A stretch of 64,000 nt of DNA from CAWFKW01 sp963816535 (lineage in GTDB: Bacteria; Bacteroidota; Ignavibacteria; Tepidaquicellales; OLB5), in NCBI GenBank assembly GCA_963816535.1, contig CAWFKW010000006.1, positions 558,001-622,000 of the forward strand, in the 5' to 3' direction. The position numbers and the translations under genes are program-made. A model generated the notes under the pieces. It was not told the DNA's origin and did no database searches. It worked only from the letters and a program-made list of their open reading frames with translations. Shown here in pieces: positions 9,741 to 18,458 of the stretch. Position 1 is the first letter of the stretch. Each line of letters starts with the position of its first letter.

Positions 9741-11123
9741 TTGGTTATATATAACAACATACATTTTATTGGGATAGGCGGAATCGGTGTAAGCGGACTG
9801 GCTGAATATTTTATTAAATTCGGCAGCAACGTTTCAGGATCTGATATGACTGAAACTGCTATTACCAAAAGACTCGAAGAGCTTGGAGCGAAAGTCACAA
9901 TTGGACACAGCGCAGAAAATATAAATGAATTCATGGATGCGGTAGTTTACTCGTCGGCAATAAACGTATCAAATCCGGAACTGGCAAAAGCAAATGAGCT
10001 TGGAATAAGGACGCTGCGACGCGCTGAAATGCTGGGCGAGATTGTAAACGATAAATTCCTTATAGCGGTGGCCGGAACGCACGGTAAAACCACAACTACT
10101 GCAATGATAGGCAAGCTGCTTGCAGATGCAGGTCTTGACCCGCTGATTTTTGTAGGCGGCAGCGTAGGAATATTTGATGGGGGCGCTTCAAGGTACGGCG
10201 CAGGCGATTACGCGGTCGTCGAAGCTGATGAATATGACAGGTCCTTCCTGGCTCTAAAGCCCGACATTGCAATAATTACCAATATTGACGAGGATCATCT
10301 TGATATTTACAAAGACCTTGATGACATAAAAGCGGCATTCAAAAAATTCATCTCTAATTCAAAGGATGGCGCCGGAATAGTTTTCTGCGGCGACGATGTG
10401 AACGTGCTCAGCATTTCAGGCGAGTTGAAAAACAAAGAACTATCATACGGATTTCATTTTAATAATACAATCAAGGTCAGAGAATATACAGTAAAGCAGG
10501 ACCACCTCAGCTTTTCGCTTGATATAGACGACGAGCCGTTCAGGGATATTGAGTTATTCATGGTGGGCAGGCATAACGTGCTGAATGCGACAGCCTGTTT
10601 CGCAGTATCTGAAATTCTGGGCCTTGACTTTGAAAGCTATAGGAAAAGCATAGGCAGTTTCAGAACTGTTGATAGAAGGCTTCAGCTCAAATACGATGAG
10701 CATGGCATCAGGGTATACGATGATTATGCTCATCACCCGAGAGAGATCGAGTCAAGCCTGAACGGACTGAAGGAAATTGGCGGGAATCGCCGGCTCATCA
10801 GCGTTTTCCAGCCGCATTTGTATTCGCGCACAAAAGATTTTTATAAAGAGTTTGCCCAGAAGCTTTCAATTGCCGATAAGGTGATACTCATGGATATTTA
10901 CCCGGCAAGGGAAAAGCCCATGGAGGGCGTTACAAGCAAGCTTATATATGATGAGCTCGACAAACTGGACGAAGCCGCGGAATATTGCCGCGACCGCCGG
11001 GAGATTACAACCGAGTTGTTAAACGATCTGAAGGATAAAGACACGATCGTGTTTCAGGGCGCGGGCGATATTACAGGGCTTTGCGACGAATTTATTGACC
11101 AATTAAAGATGAAGCTGAATTGA
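9741..11123 (+). CDS. murC: UDP-N-acetylmuramate--L-alanine ligase
   Basis: MurC starts the stem peptide by adding L-alanine to UDP-MurNAc. The 460-residue protein shows the N-terminal GIGGIGVSGLAEY motif (residues 11-23), the ATP loop GTHGKTTTT at 112-120, VEADEYDRSFL near 165, and the C-terminal YDDYAHHP motif near 330. The initiator is TTG directly after the preceding stop; the glycine-rich motif follows only ten residues later, which leaves little room for another start. The stop overlaps the murB start by 4 bases. Confidence 0.97.
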   Translation: MVIYNNIHFIGIGGIGVSGLAEYFIKFGSNVSGSDMTETAITKRLEELGAKVTIGHSAENINEFMDAVVYSSAINVSNPELAKANELGIRTLRRAEMLGEIVNDKFLIAVAGTHGKTTTTAMIGKLLADAGLDPLIFVGGSVGIFDGGASRYGAGDYAVVEADEYDRSFLALKPDIAIITNIDEDHLDIYKDLDDIKAAFKKFISNSKDGAGIVFCGDDVNVLSISGELKNKELSYGFHFNNTIKVREYTVKQDHLSFSLDIDDEPFRDIELFMVGRHNVLNATACFAVSEILGLDFESYRKSIGSFRTVDRRLQLKYDEHGIRVYDDYAHHPREIESSLNGLKEIGGNRRLISVFQPHLYSRTKDFYKEFAQKLSIADKVILMDIYPAREKPMEGVTSKLIYDELDKLDEAAEYCRDRREITTELLNDLKDKDTIVFQGAGDITGLCDEFIDQLKMKLN

Positions 11124-12028
11124 TTTCTCTGGCTGAAATAAAACAGTTCTTCAAAGGGAACATTTCTTTAAATGAATCCCTGGGCAGGTTCACAACCTTC
11201 AGGATCGGGGGCGTTGCGGACTACCTTGTAGAACCGGCAGATGCAGACGACCTTCTTAGCATTGTGAAATACTGCAACAGTAAGTCGATGCCGTTTTATG
11301 TAATGGGCAACGGAAGCAACATCCTGATAAGCGATGAAGGCATAAGGGGAGTCGTAATAAATCTTGAGGGCGGGTTCAACTATATAAGAAATGAAGACGG
11401 GATTATAGTGGCGGGCGCCGGGGCCAAGTTGGCCAAGTTTGTGGATTTCTGCATTCAGAATAATTATGCAGGAGTCGAGATGATAGCCGGAATACCGGCC
11501 ACAGTGGGCGGCGCGCTTATTATGAATGCAGGATGTTATGGCGGCGAGACTTCAACATTCGTAACGGAGGTGACCGTAATACGCAACGAACAAATACTGA
11601 ACCTGGATAAAGAAGAGTGCGGGTTTGTTTATCGCAACTCAAACCTGAAGGATACGGTAATTATGCAGGCAAAATTCAAATTACCTGCCGGCGAGAAATC
11701 GGAATTGTCAAGATTACGAAAAGAGTTTATGCTAAAACGAAACCAGTCGCAGCCGGTCGAAATTCCCAATGCGGGCTGCATTTTCAAGAACCCGAAAGGC
11801 CTGCATGCCGCAGCGCTTATTGAAGAGTGCGGCTTAAAGGGGGCATCAATCGGAGGGGCGGAAGTATCGGCCAAGCATGCAAACTTCATAATTAATAAAG
11901 GCAACGCTACCGCTCGCGATGTGCTGGAACTGGTCAGGAAAATACAGAAGACCGTGAAGGAATCCAAAGGCATAGATCTAAACCTTGAAGTGAAACTGGT
12001 CGGATTTGAAAAGGAGTTTGCTCATTGA
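11120..12028 (+). CDS. murB: UDP-N-acetylenolpyruvoylglucosamine reductase
   Basis: MurB reduces UDP-GlcNAc-enolpyruvate to UDP-MurNAc using FAD and NADPH. The 302 residues include the FAD-binding segment MGNGSNILISD near residue 61, IPATVGGALIMNAG near 129, the active-site YRNSNLKD near 171 and the NAGCIFKNP motif near 216. Having YRNS with this length points to the type II MurB. The TTG start overlaps murC and its stop overlaps ftsQ, each by 4 bases (TTGA), so three consecutive genes are coupled. Confidence 0.96.
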   Translation: MISLAEIKQFFKGNISLNESLGRFTTFRIGGVADYLVEPADADDLLSIVKYCNSKSMPFYVMGNGSNILISDEGIRGVVINLEGGFNYIRNEDGIIVAGAGAKLAKFVDFCIQNNYAGVEMIAGIPATVGGALIMNAGCYGGETSTFVTEVTVIRNEQILNLDKEECGFVYRNSNLKDTVIMQAKFKLPAGEKSELSRLRKEFMLKRNQSQPVEIPNAGCIFKNPKGLHAAALIEECGLKGASIGGAEVSAKHANFIINKGNATARDVLELVRKIQKTVKESKGIDLNLEVKLVGFEKEFAH

Positions 12029-12846
12029 GAAACTATAAAGCCATAATTGCGTTCGTGTTCGTGATGATCCTTGTATTGTCCAGCATTGTGCTATCGGGCC
12101 TGTGGAAGGATAAATCTACAGTCAGAAGGGTCGAGCTTTACGGGACTACGACTCTTTCAAAGGACGAAATTTTCGATTTTGCAAAGCTTAACGATTCAAT
12201 TATATGCTCAAACTCTCTTACACTGGATATGATCGAGAGCAGGATAGCCAAGCACCCGAACGTAAAAAAGGTAAACGTTACGAGGGAATCCTCAACTATC
12301 AGAATTGAGATATCCGAAAAGAACCCGTTTGCGATCGCAACCAACGGAAAAGATATTTACCTGCTGGATGACCAGTTATCGATGTACCCGCTGAAAAAAG
12401 AACAAAGAGATATTGACCTGCCGGTCATTAGCGGGCTCTCTCAAAAACTGGATCCGGGCGATATAGCAAAAGACGATCTTAAGAAAATGAAGATAGCGCA
12501 GTATGTCATAAGCGAAGCAATAAAGATGAACAGGAGCCTGTATCATTACATTTCGGAGATAAATTTCGGGGATTCGACCGGGATAATATTGTTCTCCTCA
12601 GATGACGCCGTGCCTATATTTCTTCTCGACTATGACCAGATGGCGGACGGTAAAGACAATATTTTCACGCAGAAAGACATTTACAACCCGGTATTGAGAA
12701 ACACTATCGACAGAAAGTTGGTTTACCTCAACAATTTTCTGAAACAGGTAAGGGTGTACAGAACCAGCGGTTCATTTTCATACATTGATATGAGGTATAA
12801 TGATATGATAGTGGTAAAAAACGGCAAAGGTCCGGTTTCAGAATAA
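12025..12846 (+). CDS. ftsQ: Cell division protein FtsQ/DivIB with POTRA domain
   Basis: FtsQ is the bitopic inner-membrane protein that recruits later divisome proteins. The 273-residue protein has a short cytoplasmic start, one membrane helix (about residues 8-26), a POTRA-like domain (VRRVELYGTTTLSKDEI, about 35-105) and a C-terminal beta domain. Family sequence is weakly conserved, so position between murB and ftsA carries much of the assignment. Its TTG overlaps murB by 4 bases; ftsA follows 11 bases after the stop. Confidence 0.9.
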   Translation: MRNYKAIIAFVFVMILVLSSIVLSGLWKDKSTVRRVELYGTTTLSKDEIFDFAKLNDSIICSNSLTLDMIESRIAKHPNVKKVNVTRESSTIRIEISEKNPFAIATNGKDIYLLDDQLSMYPLKKEQRDIDLPVISGLSQKLDPGDIAKDDLKKMKIAQYVISEAIKMNRSLYHYISEINFGDSTGIILFSSDDAVPIFLLDYDQMADGKDNIFTQKDIYNPVLRNTIDRKLVYLNNFLKQVRVYRTSGSFSYIDMRYNDMIVVKNGKGPVSE

Positions 12847-12857
12847 AAGAAAACTAT

Positions 12858-14120
12858 ATGGCAAAGAAAAATACTATTGATGAAAGCATTATTGTAAGTC
12901 TCGACGTCGGCACAACAAAGATCTGCACGATAGTGGCACAGGTTCGCGATGACGGAAGACTTAACATTCTGGGAGTTGGCAAGGCTCCGTCGCACGGCTT
13001 ATCGCGGGGAATGGTTGTAAATCCGGGTAAAACTATTGAATCCATAAAAGCGTCGCTGGCTGAAGCGGAAGACCGCTCGGGTTTTGATATCAAATCCGTG
13101 GCGGTTGGTATTGCCGGCCCGCATATCAGGTGTATTCAATCAGAAGGAATTGTGGCGATTTCGCACCCGGACAGGATAATATCGGAAGAAGATGTCGACA
13201 GGTTATTCGAAAGCGCAAAGAGCCTGAAGCTTTCAAAAGATGAGAAGATCATCGACGTTATCCCGCAGGAGTTTATTATTGACGGCAAAGACGGGATTTT
13301 TGACCTGCCAGTCGGGATGTTCGGACTCAGAATGGAAGCTAAAGTGAACATACTTACGGGCCTTGTATCGCAGATAGACGACCTATCTAATTGCGTTTAC
13401 AGCGCAGGCGTCGATGTAGACGATATAGTGCTTGAACCGCTGGCTTCATCATACGCAGTGCTTAACGAATCTGAAAAAAAGGTTGGCGTGGCAATGATAG
13501 ATATCGGCGGCGGCACAACCGACATAGCGGTGTTCAAAAAAGGGGTTATCAAACACACGGCGGGCATAGGCATAGCAGGCAGCCAGGTAACGAACGATAT
13601 AAGCGAAACGCTTGGCATAGAAGAAAAGGAAGCTGAACGCGTCAAGAAAGAATTCGGTTACGCGCTGATCTCAGAAATAATTAACGATGATATCATTACT
13701 ATCCAGGCAATTAAAGGCAGAAGGCCGCTCAAAATTGAGAAGAGCATAATTTCAAGGATAATCCAGGCAAGGATGGAAGAGCTTTTTGTTCTGGCCGCCC
13801 AGGAAATTAAGCGTTCAGGAATAGAAAGCTATCTGCCGGCCGGAGTAGTAATTACCGGCGGCGGTTCACTGCTTAAAGGAACCAGGGAGCTTGCGCAGCA
13901 GGTTCTGGGAACGGAAGTTAACTTAGGCGTCCCAATGGATATCGGCGGCGGATTATTAAAAGAGGTTGAAAGCCCTATTTATGCGACCGGGATAGGGTTA
14001 GTTCTTCACAGGCTGAAATACCTCAATCAAAAGAAAAATATTAAGAAAGCTAAAGTAAAAAAGGCGGCGGGAATTCAGAACATTCTGCACAGGGTAAAAC
14101 AGTGGTTTGACGAACTGTAA
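12858..14120 (+). CDS. ftsA: Cell division protein FtsA (actin-like membrane anchor for FtsZ)
   Basis: FtsA tethers FtsZ filaments to the membrane and signals to the divisome. The 420 residues show the actin-fold phosphate loops SLDVGTTKI (near 13) and DIGGGTTDIAVF (near 216) and the adenosine motif ITGGGS near 335. The C-terminal end, after a lysine-rich linker, is an amphipathic helix with HRVKQWFDEL, the expected membrane-targeting sequence. The ATG follows ftsQ by 11 bases. A 112-base AT-rich gap separates it from ftsZ. Confidence 0.97.
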   Translation: MAKKNTIDESIIVSLDVGTTKICTIVAQVRDDGRLNILGVGKAPSHGLSRGMVVNPGKTIESIKASLAEAEDRSGFDIKSVAVGIAGPHIRCIQSEGIVAISHPDRIISEEDVDRLFESAKSLKLSKDEKIIDVIPQEFIIDGKDGIFDLPVGMFGLRMEAKVNILTGLVSQIDDLSNCVYSAGVDVDDIVLEPLASSYAVLNESEKKVGVAMIDIGGGTTDIAVFKKGVIKHTAGIGIAGSQVTNDISETLGIEEKEAERVKKEFGYALISEIINDDIITIQAIKGRRPLKIEKSIISRIIQARMEELFVLAAQEIKRSGIESYLPAGVVITGGGSLLKGTRELAQQVLGTEVNLGVPMDIGGGLLKEVESPIYATGIGLVLHRLKYLNQKKNIKKAKVKKAAGIQNILHRVKQWFDEL

Positions 14121-14187
14121 AAAAAGAATATAAATAAAGCAAAAAGAATAAAATAAAAATAATAAAATAATCTACAAACTATCCGAT

Positions 14188-14205
14188 ACCGGTTTAAACG
14201 GTTTA
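14188..14205. promoter_or_regulatory. Near-palindrome and CGGTTTA repeat upstream of ftsZ
   Basis: In the 112-base gap before ftsZ lies a near-palindrome ACCG-G-TTTAAA-CGGT, in which the heptamer CGGTTTA also occurs twice nine bases apart. This is the only structured element in an otherwise A-rich leader and sits about 30 bases before the ftsZ ATG. It could be an operator or part of a promoter giving ftsZ separate control. No function is demonstrated by the sequence. Confidence 0.25.
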
Positions 14206-14232
14206 CGGGCGGAAAAAAGGGAGAAAAACATC

Positions 14233-15480
14233 ATGTCAATCAGATTAGTTAATGAATCAACATACGGGGCTAAAATAAAGGTTGTGGGCGTCGGCGGCGC
14301 CGGCGGGAACGCAATAAACAACATGATAGAAAAAGGTCTTGAGGGCGTTGATTTTATATGCCTGAATACGGATATACAGGACCTCGAAAAGAGCAAGGCC
14401 GAGATCAAAATTCAGATCGGCCGAAACACTACGCTGGGTCTGGGCGCCGGTATGGATGATTCAAAAGGCGCAAAAGCGATAGAAGAAAGCCGGGATGAAG
14501 TGGAACAGGTGATAAGGGGCTGCGACATGGTATTCATAACCGCCGGTATGGGCGGGGGCACCGGAACAGGCGGGGCTCCGGCCGTTGCAAGGATAGCAAA
14601 AGCCGCGGGCGCGCTGGTAGTTGGTATTGTAACGAAGCCGTTCGATTTTGAAGGGTCTGACCGTTTGAGGATTGCCGATGAGGGTTTGAAGAGGTTCAAG
14701 CAGGAAGTTGATTCATGCATTATTATTCCTAATGAGAAACTTCTCTCGGTTTTCGGCGAAGATATCACATTCGATAACAGCTTTAAAAAAGTGGACGATG
14801 TATTGTACAACGCAACAAGAGGAATTTCAGACATAATTACAAAGAGAGGGAAAGTAAATGTCGACTTTGCCGACGTGAAGACAATTATGCGCGATATGGG
14901 CGATGCGCTTATGGGAATCGGGTATGCAAAAGGCGAACATATGGCGGTTCGCGCCACAGAAGAAGCGATCAACAACCCGCTTCTTGAGGGCGTATCTATC
15001 GCGGGAGCCAAATCGATATTGCTGAATATTATCGCTCATCCAAATTTCAGGATAACCGATTTAAAGCACATGACCGCTCTTATAGCGGAGGCGGCAGGAG
15101 AATACAGCAAGCTTATATGGGGAGTTGTTACCGACGACAGGCTGGAAGACGAAATAATTGTCACAATTATAGCGACAGGTTTTAACGTCGCAGTTCCTAA
15201 ACAGACCAATACGAACCCGATCGAGCAGGATGCTGTTACTTCAAAAAACATGCTCCTTGAATCTCAGAAGGAAACAGTTATTACAAGGATACCAAGTTCA
15301 AACCAGGAATTGCAGTACTATGATATCCCAACCGTTCAGAGGAAACACCTGCTGCAGAACGAGGATATTAAGAAACTCAGGGCAAGAGAAGAAGAGCTTG
15401 ACGACCTTGATTTTAATTCAGATGATTTCAAGATCTCGAATGATGACAAACCTGCTTTCTTAAGAAGGCAAATGGACTAG
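14233..15480 (+). CDS. ftsZ: Cell division GTPase FtsZ
   Basis: FtsZ is the tubulin-like GTPase that forms the division ring. The 415-residue protein has the N-terminal GVGGAGGNAINNM loop (residues 19-31), the tubulin signature GGGTGTG at 107-113, and the T7 region around 205-220. A variable linker follows and then the conserved C-terminal peptide PAFLRRQMD that binds FtsA. The ATG is preceded by a purine-rich GGGAGAAA ribosome site. It is the last gene of the dcw cluster. Confidence 0.99.
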   Translation: MSIRLVNESTYGAKIKVVGVGGAGGNAINNMIEKGLEGVDFICLNTDIQDLEKSKAEIKIQIGRNTTLGLGAGMDDSKGAKAIEESRDEVEQVIRGCDMVFITAGMGGGTGTGGAPAVARIAKAAGALVVGIVTKPFDFEGSDRLRIADEGLKRFKQEVDSCIIIPNEKLLSVFGEDITFDNSFKKVDDVLYNATRGISDIITKRGKVNVDFADVKTIMRDMGDALMGIGYAKGEHMAVRATEEAINNPLLEGVSIAGAKSILLNIIAHPNFRITDLKHMTALIAEAAGEYSKLIWGVVTDDRLEDEIIVTIIATGFNVAVPKQTNTNPIEQDAVTSKNMLLESQKETVITRIPSSNQELQYYDIPTVQRKHLLQNEDIKKLRAREEELDDLDFNSDDFKISNDDKPAFLRRQMD

Positions 15481-15552
15481 AATGAATTGAGACTTTAGAT
15501 TTTGGATTTGAGATATAAGAATATATGAAGAACTAAATAACGAAAAAAACGA

Positions 15553-15720
15553 GGAACAAAATTATATGAAAATTTTGCAAAGCGGGGTTGACGTCACGAG
15601 GCTTGCCTGTATCCGGATCCCGGCTTCCCGACCACAGAGGCCGAATTTGAGGTGTTGCTGCGGGTATGCTTCGTTCTGCTGAAGAAGCAGGACCCCGCTG
15701 CGCTTTAAAAATTTTGTTCC
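15553..15720 (+). ncRNA. Candidate structured RNA (long inverted repeat) downstream of ftsZ
   Basis: The segment is bounded by a perfect 11-base inverted repeat (GGAACAAAATT at 15553-15563, complement at 15710-15720). A second perfect pairing of seven bases lies inside it (GCGGGGT at 15582-15588 with ACCCCGC at 15692-15698). The roughly 100 bases between are GC-rich compared with the flanks and hold further hairpins, for example 15673-15693. A strong + strand terminator follows 58 bases later. A long closing stem, interior loop and apical stem in about 170 bases recalls 6S RNA, but I could not match a consensus. A decayed palindromic element is the alternative. Strand is inferred from the terminator. 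Confidence 0.35.
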
Positions 15721-15777
15721 AGCTTCTTTAAAATTGTTCCACCTTCTACAATCCTCTAATAGCCACCTCCAAAACCT

Positions 15778-15811
15778 GCGGGATTCTGCCCATCAGAGTC
15801 CCGCCTTTTTT
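15778..15811 (+). terminator. Rho-independent terminator after ftsZ / RNA candidate
   Basis: An 11-base-pair stem (GCGGGATTCTG with CAGAGTCCCGC, one G-U pair) closes a five-base loop and is followed by CTTTTTT. This is a textbook + strand intrinsic terminator. It can end the dcw transcript, the candidate RNA at 15553-15720, or both. Confidence 0.85.
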
Positions 15812-15932
15812 ATGGATTATTCGGCCCGTTCGGGGGAACAAAAATAGTCAAAGAATTCAAGGAAATCAAGATGAGACCTGAAAAGACATTTTTTGTCTTT
15901 ATGGAAAATGCATTTCCGGCAGCGTTATGGCT

Positions 15933-15975
15933 ATAAAAAAAAGGGCTTAACTTTTGTTAAGCCCCGGTTCATCTG
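15933..15975 (-). terminator. Duplicated minus-strand terminator, copy 1
   Basis: A perfect 9-base stem (GGGCTTAAC / GTTAAGCCC, 15943-15951 and 15956-15964) has a four-base loop. On the + strand it is preceded by eight A residues, which become a U tract on the minus transcript. The 43-base unit, including the downstream CGGTTCATCTG, recurs almost unchanged at 16043. No minus-strand gene lies between the two copies, so this copy looks redundant. Confidence 0.7.
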
Positions 15976-16042
15976 GAGAATTCATCCCCGCGAAAGCGGG
16001 GAACTATCCGGACTCCGCGCCAATAGAATAAGGTCAACGGAC

Positions 16043-16086
16043 ATAAAAAAAAAGGGCTTAACTTTTGTTAAGCCCCGGTTCATCTG
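16043..16086 (-). terminator. Duplicated minus-strand terminator, copy 2, of the secreted protein gene
   Basis: This copy has the same perfect stem and loop as copy 1 (16054-16062 with 16067-16075), followed on the minus strand by a nine-base U tract. It lies 58 bases beyond the stop of the minus-strand gene at 16144 and is very likely its terminator. It differs from copy 1 by a single extra A. Confidence 0.85.
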
Positions 16087-16143
16087 CTAATTAGTAGGGA
16101 ATACTACAGCTATGCTGTTATAGCAGAAAAAATAATCTTTGGT

Positions 16144-16800
16144 TTATTTTGAAGCTGATTCGTCGCCGACCCACGTATATGTGTAAGTCGAAACGTAATG
16201 GTCCTGACCAACAAAGCAATCAACCATCATCACCATTTCATTTGATTCGCCTATAAGCGTTTTCGGCGCGGTGAAGTATCCGGTTTTTGTTTCGTTGCTG
16301 TAATTCCTGTTGTCTTTTGTCAGTCTGAGAATATCTATAGAACCCGGACCTGCAGCGGAGTAATCGGATGTTATGTTGTCGATCTTTACTTTTACTCCGA
16401 GCAATACCCTGTTATCGGTGCTGTATTCATCGTTTATATAAGTAGCTGCGAATTTGTTGTAGCTTCCGGCGGCCATAGTTCTTGGCGGTTCCTGCCATTT
16501 AAACGCTCCGCTAACAGTGTGAATTATATTCAGAACGTCTTTCCACTGGCAAACAGCGTTCAGGTTCTGCTCGCTGCCGCTCCACTCTGTTATATTAGAC
16601 ACGTTAAAAAGTTCGGTCTTTCTGTCTGTTAACACCCAGTTGCCTGAAGCAAGCTCAGTGCTCTGATGTTCGCCTGCCGCAACTATTTTGTTTTCCGTCG
16701 AATTGGAGTTTTGCGCATTAGCGGGTAATACAAAAACCATCAGTATCATAACCGTTAATATTGATATCAGAGTTCTCATGGTATTAATTGTTGGTTTCAT
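16144..16800 (-). CDS. Secreted hypothetical protein
   Basis: A 218-residue protein of unknown function. The ATG at 16800 is preferred over one four codons upstream because a strong ribosome site (GGAGGT, + coordinates 16805-16810) is correctly spaced for it and would lie inside the longer reading. A signal peptide is evident (hydrophobic residues about 12-29, ending LPANAQ). The mature part is rich in Ser, Thr, Asn and Tyr with several Trp, as in secreted beta-sandwich proteins, and has two cysteines. No catalytic motif was recognised. The gene stands alone with its own terminator, facing the neighbouring + genes. Confidence 0.8.
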   Translation of the reverse strand: MKPTINTMRTLISILTVMILMVFVLPANAQNSNSTENKIVAAGEHQSTELASGNWVLTDRKTELFNVSNITEWSGSEQNLNAVCQWKDVLNIIHTVSGAFKWQEPPRTMAAGSYNKFAATYINDEYSTDNRVLLGVKVKIDNITSDYSAAGPGSIDILRLTKDNRNYSNETKTGYFTAPKTLIGESNEMVMMVDCFVGQDHYVSTYTYTWVGDESASK

Positions 16801-16985
16801 ATTTACCTCCATTTGCTAACTGTTTAGTGTACTTCTTTATAATCGATTTAGTTATATTTTCTACTAGTTTAACTACTACAAATATGGTATGATGCATAGG
16901 GTATATCAATACCACCTTATAGGGATATTCCAGCTTCCTGTTAACTAATAGTGAATTTAACTAAGATGGCAAAAATTTATTAAAA

Positions 16986-17010
16986 ATTGCATAATTTTTA
17001 GTTATATTTG
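16986..17010 (+). promoter_or_regulatory. Bacteroidota-type promoter before the Ig-like lipoprotein gene
   Basis: TATATTTG at 17003-17010 fits the TAnnTTTG -7 element of Bacteroidota sigma-ABfr promoters, and a TTG lies about 14-16 bases upstream at 16987. The element is only 5 bases from the TTG initiator at 17016, so transcription from it would give an almost leaderless message. This is consensus matching only. Confidence 0.35.
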
Positions 17011-17015
17011 AATTA

Positions 17016-18458
17016 TTGAAAGTCATACATAAGCATACTATTCTTTGTTTTTTAATCATTTCGGCCATTTTAGCTCAGATTATTTTGTCAGGGTGTGCCA
17101 ATCAGCAGCCTCCGGGTGGCGGCGAAGAGGACAAAATCCCCCCAAAGGTCATAATTGACGGTCCAAACATAAATACCCTCAATTATAGAGGAAATTCAAT
17201 ATCCTATGAATTTGACGAATATGTTGATAGGCGCAGTTTTCAGGATGCTTTCAGGATTTCGCCTCAAATAAAGGGAGATATAGAATATGATTGGAGCGGT
17301 AAAGATGTTGAAGTAAAATTTGAGAAACCATTCTATAAGATTGACCCCAACAAGACTTTTGTAGTAACGGTAAATACAGCCTTGAAAGACCTGCATGGTA
17401 ACTCTATTGCCAGGCCCGTTGCTTTTGCGTTTTCGACGGGAGATAAGATTGACAAGGGGAGTATCTCCGGACGGGTATATGGCGGACGCGGGAAAAATGT
17501 CTCAGTATTTGCATACAGGCTTGACAGGGGGAACTACGACCCTACTAAAGACTTTGCGGACTATCAGACCGAAACTTCACCCGACGGGGATTACATTCTG
17601 ACGAATATGGCTCCTGCCGCTTACAGGGTTATTGCCGTGGATGATGATGACAAGAATTACCTTTATACTTCTGAGCGTGAAAATTACGGAGTTCTTCCCG
17701 GAGATCTGACTCTTAACGAGGATGAAGCTTTAAAAAGCGTTAACTTTCTGATGAAGCAGCTTAATGCAATCGATACTCTTTCGGAGGTTTACACTGACAA
17801 GTACTTTAAGGATTCCGCAAATATTGTATCCACTTCGATCCAGGACGATTCAAGGAATATCCTTCCGGAGCAAAGCATATTCATATTGTTCAGGCATTTT
17901 AAGCCGTCGCGTGAAACATTTGTAAATTCAATGCAGGTGAAGAACGAGAACAACGTTTCTGAAAAAACGGTGTTCAACTGGAGAAATGATTCCCTGGTGG
18001 AAGTATTTGCCGCAAACAAATTTGAATTTGCCAGGGAGTATACTCTGTCATTCAGTCTTAATACTGATAAAGACACGCTATATAATTTCAATCTTAAGTT
18101 CCGGACGGTTTCAAAAAATTCCTATGGCAGCTTAAAGGGCAGCGTCAGGGAATTTTCGTACGATTCCGCAGAAGTTGCAAACGAGATACCAGTTATCAGG
18201 ATATTGTTAACGTCAAAAGATCTGAACCCGCCTTTCAGGTTTTCATTTGATTGTGCTGATTCGGTCTTTTCAATCAACAAAATTATTGAAGCTGATTATA
18301 CGTTGTTTGCGTTTATCGATTCAAAAGGAACAGGCTCATATGAATACGGAAATCCGTTTCCGTATTCAGGTTCGGACCCGTTCACGTTTTACCCGCAGGT
18401 AATATCCATAAAAGGCGGATGGTCGGTTGAAAATGTAATTATAACGTTTACGAAATAA
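17016..18458 (+). CDS. Ig-like (Big_5-type) domain lipoprotein
   Basis: A 480-residue lipoprotein. The N-terminus has a hydrophobic signal ending in the lipobox LSGC (Cys at about residue 27) followed by PPGGGEEDKIPP, a form common in Bacteroidota Big_5 lipoproteins. Residues about 40-130 match the bacterial Ig-like fold, with YEFDEYVD and a TVNTALKDLHGN strand. A further beta-rich repeat and a C-terminal domain follow. It is probably anchored in the outer membrane. The initiator is TTG. The stop abuts the GTG of xseA, so it is co-transcribed with exonuclease VII and dxs. Exact role unknown. Confidence 0.8.
   Translation: MKVIHKHTILCFLIISAILAQIILSGCANQQPPGGGEEDKIPPKVIIDGPNINTLNYRGNSISYEFDEYVDRRSFQDAFRISPQIKGDIEYDWSGKDVEVKFEKPFYKIDPNKTFVVTVNTALKDLHGNSIARPVAFAFSTGDKIDKGSISGRVYGGRGKNVSVFAYRLDRGNYDPTKDFADYQTETSPDGDYILTNMAPAAYRVIAVDDDDKNYLYTSERENYGVLPGDLTLNEDEALKSVNFLMKQLNAIDTLSEVYTDKYFKDSANIVSTSIQDDSRNILPEQSIFILFRHFKPSRETFVNSMQVKNENNVSEKTVFNWRNDSLVEVFAANKFEFAREYTLSFSLNTDKDTLYNFNLKFRTVSKNSYGSLKGSVREFSYDSAEVANEIPVIRILLTSKDLNPPFRFSFDCADSVFSINKIIEADYTLFAFIDSKGTGSYEYGNPFPYSGSDPFTFYPQVISIKGGWSVENVIITFTK

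Larger units (their letters stand above)
15481..16143. other. Intergenic region between ftsZ and the minus-strand secreted protein gene
   Basis: No protein gene is supported in these 663 bases. They hold the inverted-repeat RNA candidate, the + terminator, two copies of a 43-44 base unit carrying a minus-strand terminator, and a GC-rich hairpin (CCCCGC-GAAA-GCGGGG, 15986-16001) between the copies. Confidence 0.7.

Noticed and set aside
14412..15011. 199-codon minus frame inside ftsZ
   Set aside because: Antisense shadow of ftsZ; Ser/Pro/Ile-rich low-complexity product without a ribosome site.
15986..16001. CCCCGC-GAAA-GCGGGG hairpin as a possible CRISPR or attachment repeat
   Set aside because: It occurs once here, without spacers or a neighbouring integrase; it is recorded only as a hairpin between the terminator copies.
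15893..16090. 65-codon + frame downstream of ftsZ
   Set aside because: It is formed by reading through both copies of the terminator repeat (the same KKKGLTFVKPRF-like peptide occurs twice) and has no ribosome site.
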